DNA of 29,550 nt from contig CBDVAM010000032.1 of assembly GCA_965371965.1 (NCBI GenBank), positions 1 through 29,550 on the forward strand, written 5' to 3'. Positions 1-7,845 of this stretch are shown here, in pieces. The notes beneath the pieces are model-generated. The model worked only from the letters and a program-made list of their open reading frames with translations. It had not been told where the DNA came from and did not search any database. A program made the position numbers and the translations under genes. This DNA is from S146-42 sp965371965 (GTDB lineage Bacteria > Planctomycetota > Phycisphaerae > Phycisphaerales > UBA1924). How positions within the stretch are numbered: position 1 is the first letter of the stretch; every line of letters starts with the position of its first letter.

Positions 1-2
1 AT

Positions 3-488
3 CTCGCGCGCAAGGAAGTGCTCGACCCCCTGGAAATGTCCCACACCCAACTCGACGACCCGAGTGCCGAAAATGTCGCCACGCCCTACCTGCTCGACAA
101 CCTCCAGACCGCCCACATCGCCCCGCCGACGGACACGAGCAACACGACACCCGGCAGAGGGATGGTTTCCACTGCTGAAGACCTGGTAAAACTCGCGTGG
201 GGGGTGATCGAGCCCGGACCGCTGGAAGCCGAAGCAATCTCCTTGCTGCGTGAGAAGACCACGACCGCCGACGGCGAGACCCACAACTACGGCCTCGGCT
301 GGAACGTCTCGGGCGAGCCCAGCAATCTCCGACTCTCCCACGGCGGCACCCAGCCCGGCAGCCGGTGCTTCCTGCTCGCCGATATTGATGGCCGCGTCGG
401 TGTTGCGATCCTGTGCAACGCGCGGGGTGCGGATTTCGGCTTCGCCGATGTGGAGCGTGTCGCGGGCTATTTCAAGGAAGCAAAGTAG
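3..488 (+). CDS. Serine beta-lactamase-family hydrolase, C-terminal part
   Basis: The reading frame is open from the left edge of the window, so the start and the catalytic SxxK serine lie outside it; 161 residues are visible. The text VLDPLEMSHTQL near the left edge is the usual helix of class C beta-lactamase/D-aminopeptidase-like proteins (PF00144 type). RGMVSTAEDLVKLAW is typical of the segment before the third motif. HGGTQPGS near the end matches the HxG/KTG motif on strand b3 of this fold. Family members are periplasmic or secreted penicillin-binding-protein-like esterases or peptidases; most planctomycete copies are not true antibiotic beta-lactamases. The substrate cannot be inferred. 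The gene converges on the minus-strand cytochrome gene ending at 719. Confidence 0.75.
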   Translation, partial: LARKEVLDPLEMSHTQLDDPSAENVATPYLLDNLQTAHIAPPTDTSNTTPGRGMVSTAEDLVKLAWGVIEPGPLEAEAISLLREKTTTADGETHNYGLGWNVSGEPSNLRLSHGGTQPGSRCFLLADIDGRVGVAILCNARGADFGFADVERVAGYFKEAK

Positions 489-525
489 AGCGAGCGAGAG
501 CAAGAGCGAGCGAGGGAAGCAACCG

Positions 526-716
526 GAGCCGCGAGCGCAAGCTCGCGATGGGTCAAACAGAGCCCCGAGATCGACCGACTCAAACCCCTCGCGCCCTCAT
601 TCCTATCTCCCATCGCCCCAAGCCATCCGACAAGCAACGGATAGTGGCGAGTTCACTGACAACTCTCACGGGTGCCGACCATCGTGCGACCCATCGCGAG
701 CTTGCGCTCGCGGCTC
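526..716. repeat. Perfect 29-bp inverted repeat between convergent genes
   Basis: Bases 526-554 and 688-716 are exact reverse complements over 29 bp, separated by 133 bp. Each arm also contains its own small hairpin, GCGAGC-GCAA-GCTCGC, with a GNRA-type loop. The left arm lies 37 bp after the stop of the plus-strand hydrolase, and the right arm lies 2 bp after the stop of the minus-strand cytochrome gene. Each arm therefore sits just downstream of a gene, with the GCAA loop on that gene's sense strand. No target-site duplication is visible outside the arms. The preceding 488-514 stretch is an irregular GAGC/GAGA-rich simple sequence. I see no gene in the 133-bp interior. It could be a bidirectional terminator, a REP-like pair or a small non-autonomous element. 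Confidence 0.85.
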
Positions 717-718
717 TG

Positions 719-1513
719 TTATTCATGAGCGGTGCCCTTGCCCCTGGGCACGACAAGATCCACCAGGATCAACCCCAAGCTCAACGCGCTGATCGAGCTG
801 AACACGCCCCCGGCACCGAAGATCACATACACGAAGAACTCATTGTCTCGCGCCAGCCACCACGACCCGACATCCGCCAGAAGCCCGAAGCCCAGCAGCA
901 CCGCCGCGACCGAAACGACGACCCGTGGCAATCGTGTCCCCAGAAGCAGCCCCACGACGAGCATCGTCTGCACAGCCAGCGCCAAGGCGTGCGCGTGCGT
1001 TGACGCCGCGAGGACCCGCTCGGGAGTCGCCTGGATATCCCGGCTGATCGCCACCGCCTGCACCTCCGATGGCGTGTACAGCGGCAGCTCGGGATACCCA
1101 TGGTCAGCGTTCTGGGGGTCCTCATCGTGGCACGACACGCAGCGGCTGAAGATAATCTCCGCCGGCATCAGTTCCTCGAGCGCCTCGTTCTCGAACTCGC
1201 GCATGATCGTGTTCGGCTCGCCGTCGAGCCATTCCAACAGCGCCACACGCTCCGCGGACGGCATCTTCTCGTCAACCAGCTCATCGGGGTGATTCCGCTG
1301 CAGCGCCCCGATCAGCGGTGCCGGGATCTTCATCTTGTGATACGCGCTGGCGATGTCGACGTACGTCAGGTTCTTCTCGTTGCCATCTCGCGGCGAGTAA
1401 TGCAGATACATGTAGTACCACGAGGCGACGAGCCCGCCCGCGAGCGTGAGCACCAAGCCGATGAGCCCAATCCGAACTCCGACCGGCAACTCGCACAACC
1501 GAAACCGCTTCAT
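719..1513 (-). CDS. Membrane-anchored protein with a single heme-c motif
   Basis: A 264-residue protein starting at MKRFRLCELP. One hydrophobic helix spans about residues 13-36 and three to four more lie in about residues 175-255. The hydrophilic stretch between them carries CVSCH (C125, C128, H129), the covalent heme-c site, so this part should face the periplasm. The segment STHAHALALA at the start of the second membrane block holds two histidines (H173, H175) that could bind heme, which is speculative. An upstream in-frame ATG at 1537 would add eight residues; the later start has a G-rich stretch (GTGGGGGC) upstream. It is the last gene of the operon beginning at 5145, 58 bp after the second Gfo/Idh/MocA gene. 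I infer an electron-transfer role; the exact family is not recognised. Confidence 0.75.
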   Translation of the reverse strand: MKRFRLCELPVGVRIGLIGLVLTLAGGLVASWYYMYLHYSPRDGNEKNLTYVDIASAYHKMKIPAPLIGALQRNHPDELVDEKMPSAERVALLEWLDGEPNTIMREFENEALEELMPAEIIFSRCVSCHDEDPQNADHGYPELPLYTPSEVQAVAISRDIQATPERVLAASTHAHALALAVQTMLVVGLLLGTRLPRVVVSVAAVLLGFGLLADVGSWWLARDNEFFVYVIFGAGGVFSSISALSLGLILVDLVVPRGKGTAHE

Positions 1514-1571
1514 GCCGCTGCCCCCACTTGCTGGCACGGACGTCCCCCCCGTGCCACCTCGAACTCTGAAC

Positions 1572-2798
1572 TCACCTCATCAACGCCGGGTCAATCTCGA
1601 CGACCCCGCCGCTCCGCACCGCCTCGTTCGCCTTGATCCCCACGATCGTCGCCCGCACGCCCTCGTCCGCATTGCACGCGACCTCAGCCCCCTCGGTCAC
1701 GCTCTTGAGAAACGCCTCGACCGAGTAATGCAACGAATCATGCGGCAGCCCGATGCCCTCTTTCAGCTTGCCCTGGCTGGCGAGCTGCGTCGCGTCTGCG
1801 ATCAGCGTGATCCCCTCGTCGTTGTGGAACTGCTGGCGATTCGCGTAGACCTCCCAGCCCTGCGTCGGCGCATCGGCTTCTTTAAACATCCAGCCGTGGC
1901 TCCAGGCGAGATTGATCGCCCCATGCGTCCCGTGCAAAACCTCGTACCGCCCACCATAAGAGTTCGCCAGCGTCGCGTCGTAGCTGAGAATCGCACCGTC
2001 CTCGAACTCGAGCTGAAGCGATATCGTGTCTGCAACCTCTCGCCCGTCGTCATGAAGACGAATGCCGCCGAAGCCGCGAACCCGAACCGGGTACTTGTCG
2101 GTGTACCAATGAAAAACATCGAACTGCTGGCTCCCCCACTCGCCGGCGAGCCCCGCCGATCGCATCGGGTCGAGCCGCCAGTTCAGGAGTCTGGAGCGTT
2201 CGGCACTGTTCGCGGGCGCTCGCCAGGATGCTTTCTTGTGGTTCTTGGCGTGCAGATTGACCAGGTCTCGCACCGAGCCCGACCGGTAAAACGTCCGCGC
2301 GAGCGTGTACACCGGGTTGGTACGCGCCTGGAATCCGGACTGGAACACAACCCCGGAGTTCTTGGCGGCCTCCGCGATCGCCTGAGCGTCCTCGATCGTG
2401 TGCGCCAACGGTGACTCGCAATAGACATGCTTGCCGGCGCTCAGCGCATCGAGCACTACCTGCTTGTGGTCAGGTGTGCCGGTGGCGATGAATACCGCAC
2501 TCGCCCCGGTCTTTTCCAGCAGCTCCTGGTGGGTCTCAAAGCTCTGTGCACCGCGCATACGTCGAAGACCCGATCGCAGACGAGCGCCATCGATATCGCA
2601 CAGGGCCGAGATCGTCGCGCCCTCGATCTGTTGCAGCTCGTCGATGATCGAGCGACCCTGGCGCCCGGTTCCGATGATCGCGACGCCCGCCTCCCGCCGA
2701 AGTCGCGTTACCCTGCCCAGCGCCTCGGGCACGATGGCCATCGCCGCCAGCGCTCCCGCGCTCTGGACAATAAACTCCCGTCGATCGGTCACGCTCAT
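1572..2798 (-). CDS. Tat-exported Gfo/Idh/MocA family protein lacking the EKP lysine
   Basis: A 408-residue protein. The start at 2798 is chosen because GGAGGAG lies 9 nt upstream and because the N-terminus then reads MSVTDRREFIVQSAG, a twin-arginine signal. The Rossmann dinucleotide loop GTGRQG is at residues 43-48. Where most family members have EKP, this protein has CESPLAHT (residues 127-134), so the conserved lysine is replaced by serine. The C-terminal alpha/beta domain includes the GGRYEVLHGTHGAI segment typical of these proteins. The family oxidises or reduces sugars and cyclitols with NAD(P), and exported members hold the cofactor tightly. The start ATG overlaps the ApbE stop (ATGA), so translation is probably coupled. 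The missing lysine suggests altered or non-redox chemistry. Confidence 0.88.
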   Translation of the reverse strand: MSVTDRREFIVQSAGALAAMAIVPEALGRVTRLRREAGVAIIGTGRQGRSIIDELQQIEGATISALCDIDGARLRSGLRRMRGAQSFETHQELLEKTGASAVFIATGTPDHKQVVLDALSAGKHVYCESPLAHTIEDAQAIAEAAKNSGVVFQSGFQARTNPVYTLARTFYRSGSVRDLVNLHAKNHKKASWRAPANSAERSRLLNWRLDPMRSAGLAGEWGSQQFDVFHWYTDKYPVRVRGFGGIRLHDDGREVADTISLQLEFEDGAILSYDATLANSYGGRYEVLHGTHGAINLAWSHGWMFKEADAPTQGWEVYANRQQFHNDEGITLIADATQLASQGKLKEGIGLPHDSLHYSVEAFLKSVTEGAEVACNADEGVRATIVGIKANEAVRSGGVVEIDPALMR

Positions 2799-3808
2799 CG
2801 TTCGCTGCTCCTCCCGCTCGTCGCGGGCCATTCGATCACTGCATCTCGCTCGGTCCATTCCCAGCCCGAATCGTCCCGCTCGACGCCCATCGCGAGCGAC
2901 TCGCCGAGCATCGAGTCCGTCCATTGTTGCGCCACCAGCAGCGCCGTGCTCAGGGCATCGCACATCGCCCCCGACGTCCCGACGACGAACGCGCTCGCCG
3001 CCCCGCGCGCGGGCTCGCCGGTCCGCGGGTCGATCACATGCCCGAGTTGACGCCCCTCATGCTCGATCATCCGCCCGTGCGGCGCCGAGACCCCCAGGGC
3101 CGCATCGCGCAGGACAACCACCGGCCCGCCGGTCTGAACGCCGATCCGAACCCGCCAGCCCGCCTCATTCGCCGGCGATCCGATGGCTATCGCGGAGCTT
3201 GTCCCCCCGTGCAGCAGGGCCGACTCGACCCCGCCGTCGCGCAGGGTCTCCGCGGCCCGATCGAGTGCGAAGCCCTTGGCGACCCCGCCCAGATCGAGTT
3301 GCATCTGCGGATGGTTGAATCGAACCCGACCCCGCTCGCGGTCGAGCTCGACCTTGTCCATGCCCACTCGCTCGCGCGCCGTCCTCGCCGCCGAGACATC
3401 GGGCGTGCCCCCGCGAAAGCCCCATGCTTCCATGAGCGGCCCGACCGTCGGATCAAACGCCCCGGCGCTCAACTCGTGAGCGCGGGCGCACAGGTCGAGC
3501 AAATCGATCATGTCGGCGCTGATCGCAGACCACCCACGCCCCGCCTCACGGTTGACCCGCGCCAGCTCGCTGGACCGCTCGAACGCGCTCAATCGCCGGT
3601 GCAACGTCAGGATTTCTTCCAGTGCCGCCTCGCCCGCCGCTCGCAACTGTGGCTCATCCTGACCCAGAATGAACAACTCGAACCGCGTGCCCATCGCGTT
3701 CACCGCCAAACGCACGGAGTCGCCAGGGGCGAGCGAGCGCGCAAAGCAGACCCCTCCATCTGGAGAGGTCCGCGGCGAGTTCGCTTCCATCGGCTCCAAC
3801 AGAATCAT
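2795..3808 (-). CDS. apbE: FAD:protein FMN transferase (ApbE family), no visible signal peptide
   Basis: ApbE family proteins move FMN from FAD onto a Thr or Ser of a target protein, usually an extracytoplasmic redox protein. Diagnostic segments are MGTRFELFILG near the N-terminus, FDPTVGPLMEAWGF, DLGGVAKGFALD (FAD-binding region) and HVIDPRTGEPARG followed by AMCDALSTALLV (metal and flavin site). The length of 337 residues is normal. Neither a Sec/Tat signal nor a lipobox is visible, unlike the second ApbE at 11257. The stop of the upstream oxidoreductase overlaps the ATG at 3808 (TGATG). Alternatives are GTG at 3811 and ATG at 3790, the latter with GGAG close upstream. The gene lies between two Tat-exported oxidoreductases, so its target may be encoded here, but I see no clear SGAT-type flavinylation motif in them. 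Confidence 0.92.
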   Translation of the reverse strand: MILLEPMEANSPRTSPDGGVCFARSLAPGDSVRLAVNAMGTRFELFILGQDEPQLRAAGEAALEEILTLHRRLSAFERSSELARVNREAGRGWSAISADMIDLLDLCARAHELSAGAFDPTVGPLMEAWGFRGGTPDVSAARTARERVGMDKVELDRERGRVRFNHPQMQLDLGGVAKGFALDRAAETLRDGGVESALLHGGTSSAIAIGSPANEAGWRVRIGVQTGGPVVVLRDAALGVSAPHGRMIEHEGRQLGHVIDPRTGEPARGAASAFVVGTSGAMCDALSTALLVAQQWTDSMLGESLAMGVERDDSGWEWTERDAVIEWPATSGRSSER

Positions 3809-5145
3809 CACAGGCGTGATGCACGCATGGTCTCAGAATCAAACCCGTAGGCGTGCCCGTCCCACATCGAGCGGGTCGCCAGATCCACCATGACGAGGAC
3901 CTTTGTGGCCAACTCCACGCCGCTCAACGGAGCCTCGCGCGTGCGGATGGAGTTCAACCAGCCAAGGCGGTGCACGTCCTGATCGTTGCCGATGTCCGGG
4001 CACTCGATGGTCTCAGGATCAAGCTCGTCGGCGTACCTCTGCTCGGGGCGCATCTCGCAGTGGCGGCTGTTCAGGTAGATATTGCCCTTGTTGCCGTGGA
4101 TCATGTTCTCCAGGCCGACCGCGTTGTTCGTCGAGCCGGCGATGATCATCGTGTGCCCGCCCTCGAACTCGATCGTCAGGTTGACCTGATCGTGATTCTC
4201 CATGTCCAGATCGATGTAGTTTCCGCCCGCCGCGACAACGCGTCTCGGCCAGCCGACCGTGTCGCCAAGGCTCATCAGCAACGGCGTGATTTCGTGGACC
4301 AGCAGATCGCCGATGATGCCAGTGGAGAAATCGCGATAGCGACGCCAGCGGATGAACACCTTCGGATCCCACTCGCGCGGGCCGAGGTGGCCAAGCCAGC
4401 GATCCCAGTCCAGGTTGACGCCCGGCTCCCAGTTCGGATCGATCTGGTAGTAGTTCCATTCGCCGTCGGGCGAGTTGCGGCAATAGCTCGTCTGGCTCCA
4501 CACAGGCTTGCCGATGACGCCGGCGGCGATCATCTTGCCCGCCTCCTGATACTTCGGCAACTGCATCTTCTGCGTGCCCACCTGGAACATCCGCTCGGGG
4601 TTGGCCCGCACGACCTCGCGCAGCTCAAGTGCCTGATTCAACCGAAGTGTCATCGGTTTCTCGCAGTACACGTCCTTGCCCGCCTGGAGCGCATCGATCG
4701 CGTGCGTGGCGTGCCAGTGCTCGGGGCTGGCGATCAGCACGCCGTGCAGGTCGTCGCGCGCCACCAGATCCTCGTGCTTGGCGTAGATATCCGGCGTCGA
4801 GCCCTGGTTCTCGTTGATGATGTCGGCCGCCTGGTTGCGATGCGACTCGCACACGTCGCAGACCGCGACAATCTGGACATCCTCACGCCCCTGCTTGGCG
4901 AGGTTGGTGATCGAGCCGCAGTGCCCGCGCCCCATGCCGCCGGTGCCGATGACACCCATGCGGATCGGCTCGTTCTTGCCCAGGGGAGCCCCGGGCTTGC
5001 CCCTGGTAAGCGCCCTGGGGCGGCTCGCGCCCGCCGCGCCCGCCGCACTGGCCAGCACAGCCCCGGCACCCGCCGCTGCCGCAGTCTTGGCGAGAAACTC
5101 CCGCCGGCTCTGCCCGATCGACTCGTGTCCTTCGATATCCTTCAT
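3808..5145 (-). CDS. Tat-exported Gfo/Idh/MocA family oxidoreductase
   Basis: A 445-residue protein with a twin-arginine signal (SRREFLAK, RR at 14-15) followed by an Ala/Gly-rich hydrophobic stretch. A basic linker follows, then the Rossmann loop GVIGTGGMG (64-72). PEHWH (141-145) and CEKPMT (161-166) carry the usual substrate- and cofactor-site residues, including the EKP lysine. The C-terminal domain contains DFSTGIIGDLLVHEI with the catalytic His/Asp region. The signal implies export in folded form with bound NAD(P). An AAAGGGGA Shine-Dalgarno sequence lies about 6 nt before the ATG. It is the first gene of the four-gene minus-strand operon and overlaps apbE. Many planctomycete paralogues exist, and the sugar substrate is unknown. 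Confidence 0.92.
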   Translation of the reverse strand: MKDIEGHESIGQSRREFLAKTAAAAGAGAVLASAAGAAGASRPRALTRGKPGAPLGKNEPIRMGVIGTGGMGRGHCGSITNLAKQGREDVQIVAVCDVCESHRNQAADIINENQGSTPDIYAKHEDLVARDDLHGVLIASPEHWHATHAIDALQAGKDVYCEKPMTLRLNQALELREVVRANPERMFQVGTQKMQLPKYQEAGKMIAAGVIGKPVWSQTSYCRNSPDGEWNYYQIDPNWEPGVNLDWDRWLGHLGPREWDPKVFIRWRRYRDFSTGIIGDLLVHEITPLLMSLGDTVGWPRRVVAAGGNYIDLDMENHDQVNLTIEFEGGHTMIIAGSTNNAVGLENMIHGNKGNIYLNSRHCEMRPEQRYADELDPETIECPDIGNDQDVHRLGWLNSIRTREAPLSGVELATKVLVMVDLATRSMWDGHAYGFDSETMRASRL

Positions 5146-5340
5146 CGATGTCCCCTTTGCATTGTCCTGACGCGCCCGAAGCGCGATTGGCGTCTGTCAG
5201 CCGCCCCCGTCTCCGATCCGAGGGCCTCGCCAACCTGTCAGCGTAGTGACTTTCGCCCGCCGAGCAAGCAACGCCGCCCGAACTCTCGCTGACACGATAC
5301 CGTCATGGCGTCCGCCAGGCAGCAAAGGGGGATTTCGCCC
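5146..5340. promoter_or_regulatory. Divergent intergenic region with repeated TGTCAGC words
   Basis: This 195-bp gap separates the minus-strand operon from the plus-strand isomerase operon and must hold both promoters. CTGTCAGC occurs at 5194-5201, TGTCAGCG at 5236-5243, and the exact reverse complement CGCTGACA at 5287-5294. Such repeated half-sites could bind a shared regulator, but eight-base words in GC-rich DNA may arise by chance. I do not see convincing -35/-10 boxes. Confidence 0.25.
5324..5332 (+). promoter_or_regulatory. Ribosome binding site deciding the isomerase start
   Basis: AAAGGGGGA ends 8 nt before the ATG at 5341. The upstream in-frame ATG at 5305 has no comparable site, so the shorter protein starting MAVVSHPVG is preferred. 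Confidence 0.7.
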
Positions 5341-6183
5341 ATGGCAGTTGTGTCTCATCCGGTCGGTGTCTGCTCGTGGTCGCTCCAGCCCGCCCATCCC
5401 GCCGACCTCGCCGCCAAGGTCCGCGAGTGCGGGCTGTCGGCGGTCCAACTCGCCCTCGATCCGATCCGCGACGGCTCGTGGTCGCTGGACGACACCCGCA
5501 AGGCCCTCGATGGGATCTCCATCCTCTCGGGCATGATGATGATGGGCGGCGAGGATTACTCGACGTTGGATGCGATCAGCCGGACGGGGGGCGTTCGACC
5601 GGATGCGACATGGGAGGCCAATCTCGCCGCGGCCCACCAGAATGCCGAGATCGCCGAGGCTCTCGGTCTCTCTCTGGTCACCTTCCACGCCGGGGTCATC
5701 CCCCACAACCCCCAAGACCCCGAGCGCGCCACGATCATGGGGCGAGTTGCTGAGATCGTGGACGCGTTCCAGTCGCGCGGGCTCGGCGTGGCATTCGAGA
5801 CCGGGCAGGAGTCCGCCGACACCATGCTCGGCGTGCTGGGCGAGTTGGGCAAGGACAATCTCGGCGTCAACTTCGACCCCGCGAACATGATCCTCTATGG
5901 CACGGGTGATCCGATCGAGGCGTTGCGCCTGCTCATGCCGCACGTGAACCAGGTGCATATCAAGGACGCGAGGTGGACCAAGACGCCTGGGACATGGGGC
6001 GAGGAGACGCCGGCGGGGGAGGGCGAGGTGGATTGGGACGCGTTCTGTGCGCTCTTGCGCGACCATCACCCGGATGTCGGCGTCGTCATCGAGCGCGAGG
6101 GCGGGGATAAGAGGGTCGCGGATGTGCGCACAGCGCTGGATCTCGTGCGAGCACGCCTGCCCATCGGCGGAGGCACGCTGTGA
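5341..6183 (+). CDS. Sugar phosphate isomerase/epimerase-like TIM barrel
   Basis: A 280-residue cytoplasmic protein of the xylose-isomerase-like TIM-barrel fold (AP endonuclease 2 family, PF01261 type). Metal-ligand positions can be followed along the barrel: FHAGV, VAFETGQE (Glu), GVNFDPANM (Asp), NQVHIKDARW (His/Asp) and VVIEREGG (Glu). The N-terminal strand reads VGVCSWSLQP. No signal peptide is present. It shares a 4-bp overlap with the next oxidoreductase gene (GTGA at 6180-6183), which indicates a two-gene operon and probably sequential steps on a sugar or cyclitol. Members act as isomerases, epimerases or dehydratases; the exact reaction cannot be read here. Confidence 0.88.
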   Translation: MAVVSHPVGVCSWSLQPAHPADLAAKVRECGLSAVQLALDPIRDGSWSLDDTRKALDGISILSGMMMMGGEDYSTLDAISRTGGVRPDATWEANLAAAHQNAEIAEALGLSLVTFHAGVIPHNPQDPERATIMGRVAEIVDAFQSRGLGVAFETGQESADTMLGVLGELGKDNLGVNFDPANMILYGTGDPIEALRLLMPHVNQVHIKDARWTKTPGTWGEETPAGEGEVDWDAFCALLRDHHPDVGVVIEREGGDKRVADVRTALDLVRARLPIGGGTL

Positions 6184-7208
6184 AGAGCGGACCGATCGGC
6201 GTTGGCGTTGTGGGCCTGGGATTCATGGGCCAAACCCATGTCAAGGCGTATCAACGCCTCGCGGGCGAGAACGCGAAGTGCCGGCTGGTTGCGGTTGCCG
6301 ATCAAGACCCCGATCGTCGCGCGGGCAAAGTGGTGCAAGCAGGCAACATCGATGCGGGGGGCACCGACGAGCTGTTCGACCCACGCGAGGTCCGCGGATA
6401 CGAGGACGCGGCATCACTCCTGAACGATGACGAAGTCGATCTGGTTTCGATCTGCACGCCCACGGACACGCATGTGGATATTGCGATTCGCGCTCTGAAC
6501 GCGGGCAAGCATGTCCTCGTCGAGAAGCCGGTGGCGATCAGGCTCGCAGACGTCGAACGCCTGGCACAGGCGGCGCGAGACGCGGACACGCTGTGCATGC
6601 CGGCGATGTGCATCCGCTTCTGGCCCGCGTGGCGCTGGATCAAGGACCGCATCGATGATGGTGAGTTCGGCAAGCTCATTTCCATGTCGTTGACCCGCCT
6701 GGGCAGCACGCCAGACTGGGCACCGGCGTTCTATAACGATCCGTCGCGCTGCGGCGGGGCACTGTTCGATCTGCACATCCACGACACCGACTTTGTGTAC
6801 TGGTGCCTTGGGATGCCCAGGGCCGTGCTCGCCGCCGGCGATCGGACTCAGATGTCGACGACGTACGTGTTCGAGGATGGACCCGGGCCGATCGTGGCTG
6901 AGGGCGGGTGGAAGCAGCAGCCGGCGTTCGGATACCGGATGCGGTACGCCATCAACTTCGAGCGGGCGACGGCGGACTTTGAGCTGGGTCGCGAGGCGGA
7001 GCTTCTTATGCACACCGAGCAGGGCTCGCGGGTGATCGAGCTGAGTTCGGCCAACGGGTGGGATCTGGAAATCGAGCATCTGGTCGAGCGGATTCGCAGC
7101 GGCGGCGATCTGGACGCGACGATGGACGATGCGGTCGCGGTGACGAGGATTCTCGAGGGCGAGGCGCACAGCCTGGAACAGGGGAATGTGGTGCGAGCTT
7201 TGCGGTAG
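6180..7208 (+). CDS. Cytoplasmic Gfo/Idh/MocA family oxidoreductase
   Basis: A 342-residue protein with a GTG start that overlaps the previous stop. The Rossmann motif GLGFMG is at residues 12-17, and VEKPVA (114-119) keeps the EKP lysine. LHIHDTDFVYW carries the catalytic His/Asp motif of the inositol-dehydrogenase/Gfo type. No Tat or Sec signal is present, so unlike its two relatives upstream it should use the cytoplasmic NAD(P) pool. Pairing with the TIM-barrel isomerase suggests oxidation of a sugar or inositol derivative followed, or preceded, by isomerisation. The substrate is unknown. Confidence 0.9.
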   Translation: MKSGPIGVGVVGLGFMGQTHVKAYQRLAGENAKCRLVAVADQDPDRRAGKVVQAGNIDAGGTDELFDPREVRGYEDAASLLNDDEVDLVSICTPTDTHVDIAIRALNAGKHVLVEKPVAIRLADVERLAQAARDADTLCMPAMCIRFWPAWRWIKDRIDDGEFGKLISMSLTRLGSTPDWAPAFYNDPSRCGGALFDLHIHDTDFVYWCLGMPRAVLAAGDRTQMSTTYVFEDGPGPIVAEGGWKQQPAFGYRMRYAINFERATADFELGREAELLMHTEQGSRVIELSSANGWDLEIEHLVERIRSGGDLDATMDDAVAVTRILEGEAHSLEQGNVVRALR

Positions 7209-7299
7209 ACTTCTTGGAGATGATCTAGGCGTTTGGGTATCGCTCCGCGATCGGCGGCAGGATGCCACCGCCCCGTGCTGAAACTGGAAGGGGACCCCC

Positions 7300-7773
7300 A
7301 TGGCGAGCGTTCAAACCGGCATATCGATCAATGCCCCTCGTGAGCAGGTCTTCGAGCTGTTCACCGATCTTCGCTCGTTGGGCGATCGGGTCAGCGCGAT
7401 CATCAAGAGCGAGGTGCTCACCGATGGCCCCATCGGCAACGGCACACGCTTCCGCGAGACGCGCAAGATGTTCGGCAAGGAGTCCACCGAGGAGATGTGG
7501 ATCAGCGAGTTCAATCCCGGCGTGAGCTACTGCGTCGAGGCCGAGTCGTGCGGCTCGCACTACCTGTCTACCTATCTGTTCAGCGACGAGAACGGCGGCA
7601 CGCACGTGGACATGTCGTTCGACGCGACACCCAAGACGTTCATGGCCAAAGTCATCAGTCCGCTGATGGGCCTGATGCTCAAGAGCTGTGCGAAGATGTT
7701 CGACAAGGATCTTGCGGAACTCAAAGCCGCGGCCGAGGGTGGAGCGCCGAGTGCTGAGACATCGCCCGCGTGA
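7300..7773 (+). CDS. SRPBCC (START-like) family protein
   Basis: A 157-residue protein. The N-terminus ISINAPREQVFELFTDLRSLGDRVSAI is the typical first strand and helix of polyketide-cyclase/SRPBCC proteins. GNGTRFRETRKMFG and VDMSFDATPKTFMAKVISPLMG fit the central strands and the long C-terminal helix that closes the hydrophobic pocket. An AAGGGGA site lies about 6 nt before the ATG. The fold binds small hydrophobic ligands, and no catalytic function can be assigned. It follows the oxidoreductase by 91 bp in the same direction and may be cotranscribed or independent. Confidence 0.8.
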   Translation: MASVQTGISINAPREQVFELFTDLRSLGDRVSAIIKSEVLTDGPIGNGTRFRETRKMFGKESTEEMWISEFNPGVSYCVEAESCGSHYLSTYLFSDENGGTHVDMSFDATPKTFMAKVISPLMGLMLKSCAKMFDKDLAELKAAAEGGAPSAETSPA

Positions 7774-7845
7774 ATCTCGGTGGCGTGGTGTGTCTAGATC
7801 GAGTCCTTCTCGCAAGCCGACGGCGGTCGAAATCAGATTGGATTG

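Noticed and set aside
489..718. Small genes in the gap between the hydrolase and the cytochrome gene
   Set aside because: Open frames here are Arg/Ser/Pro-rich low-complexity readings that cross the inverted repeat and lack ribosome binding sites.
3853..5292. 479-codon plus-strand frame opposite the first Gfo/Idh/MocA gene
   Set aside because: The minus strand carries a Tat signal, Rossmann loop and EKP motif; the plus frame matches nothing.
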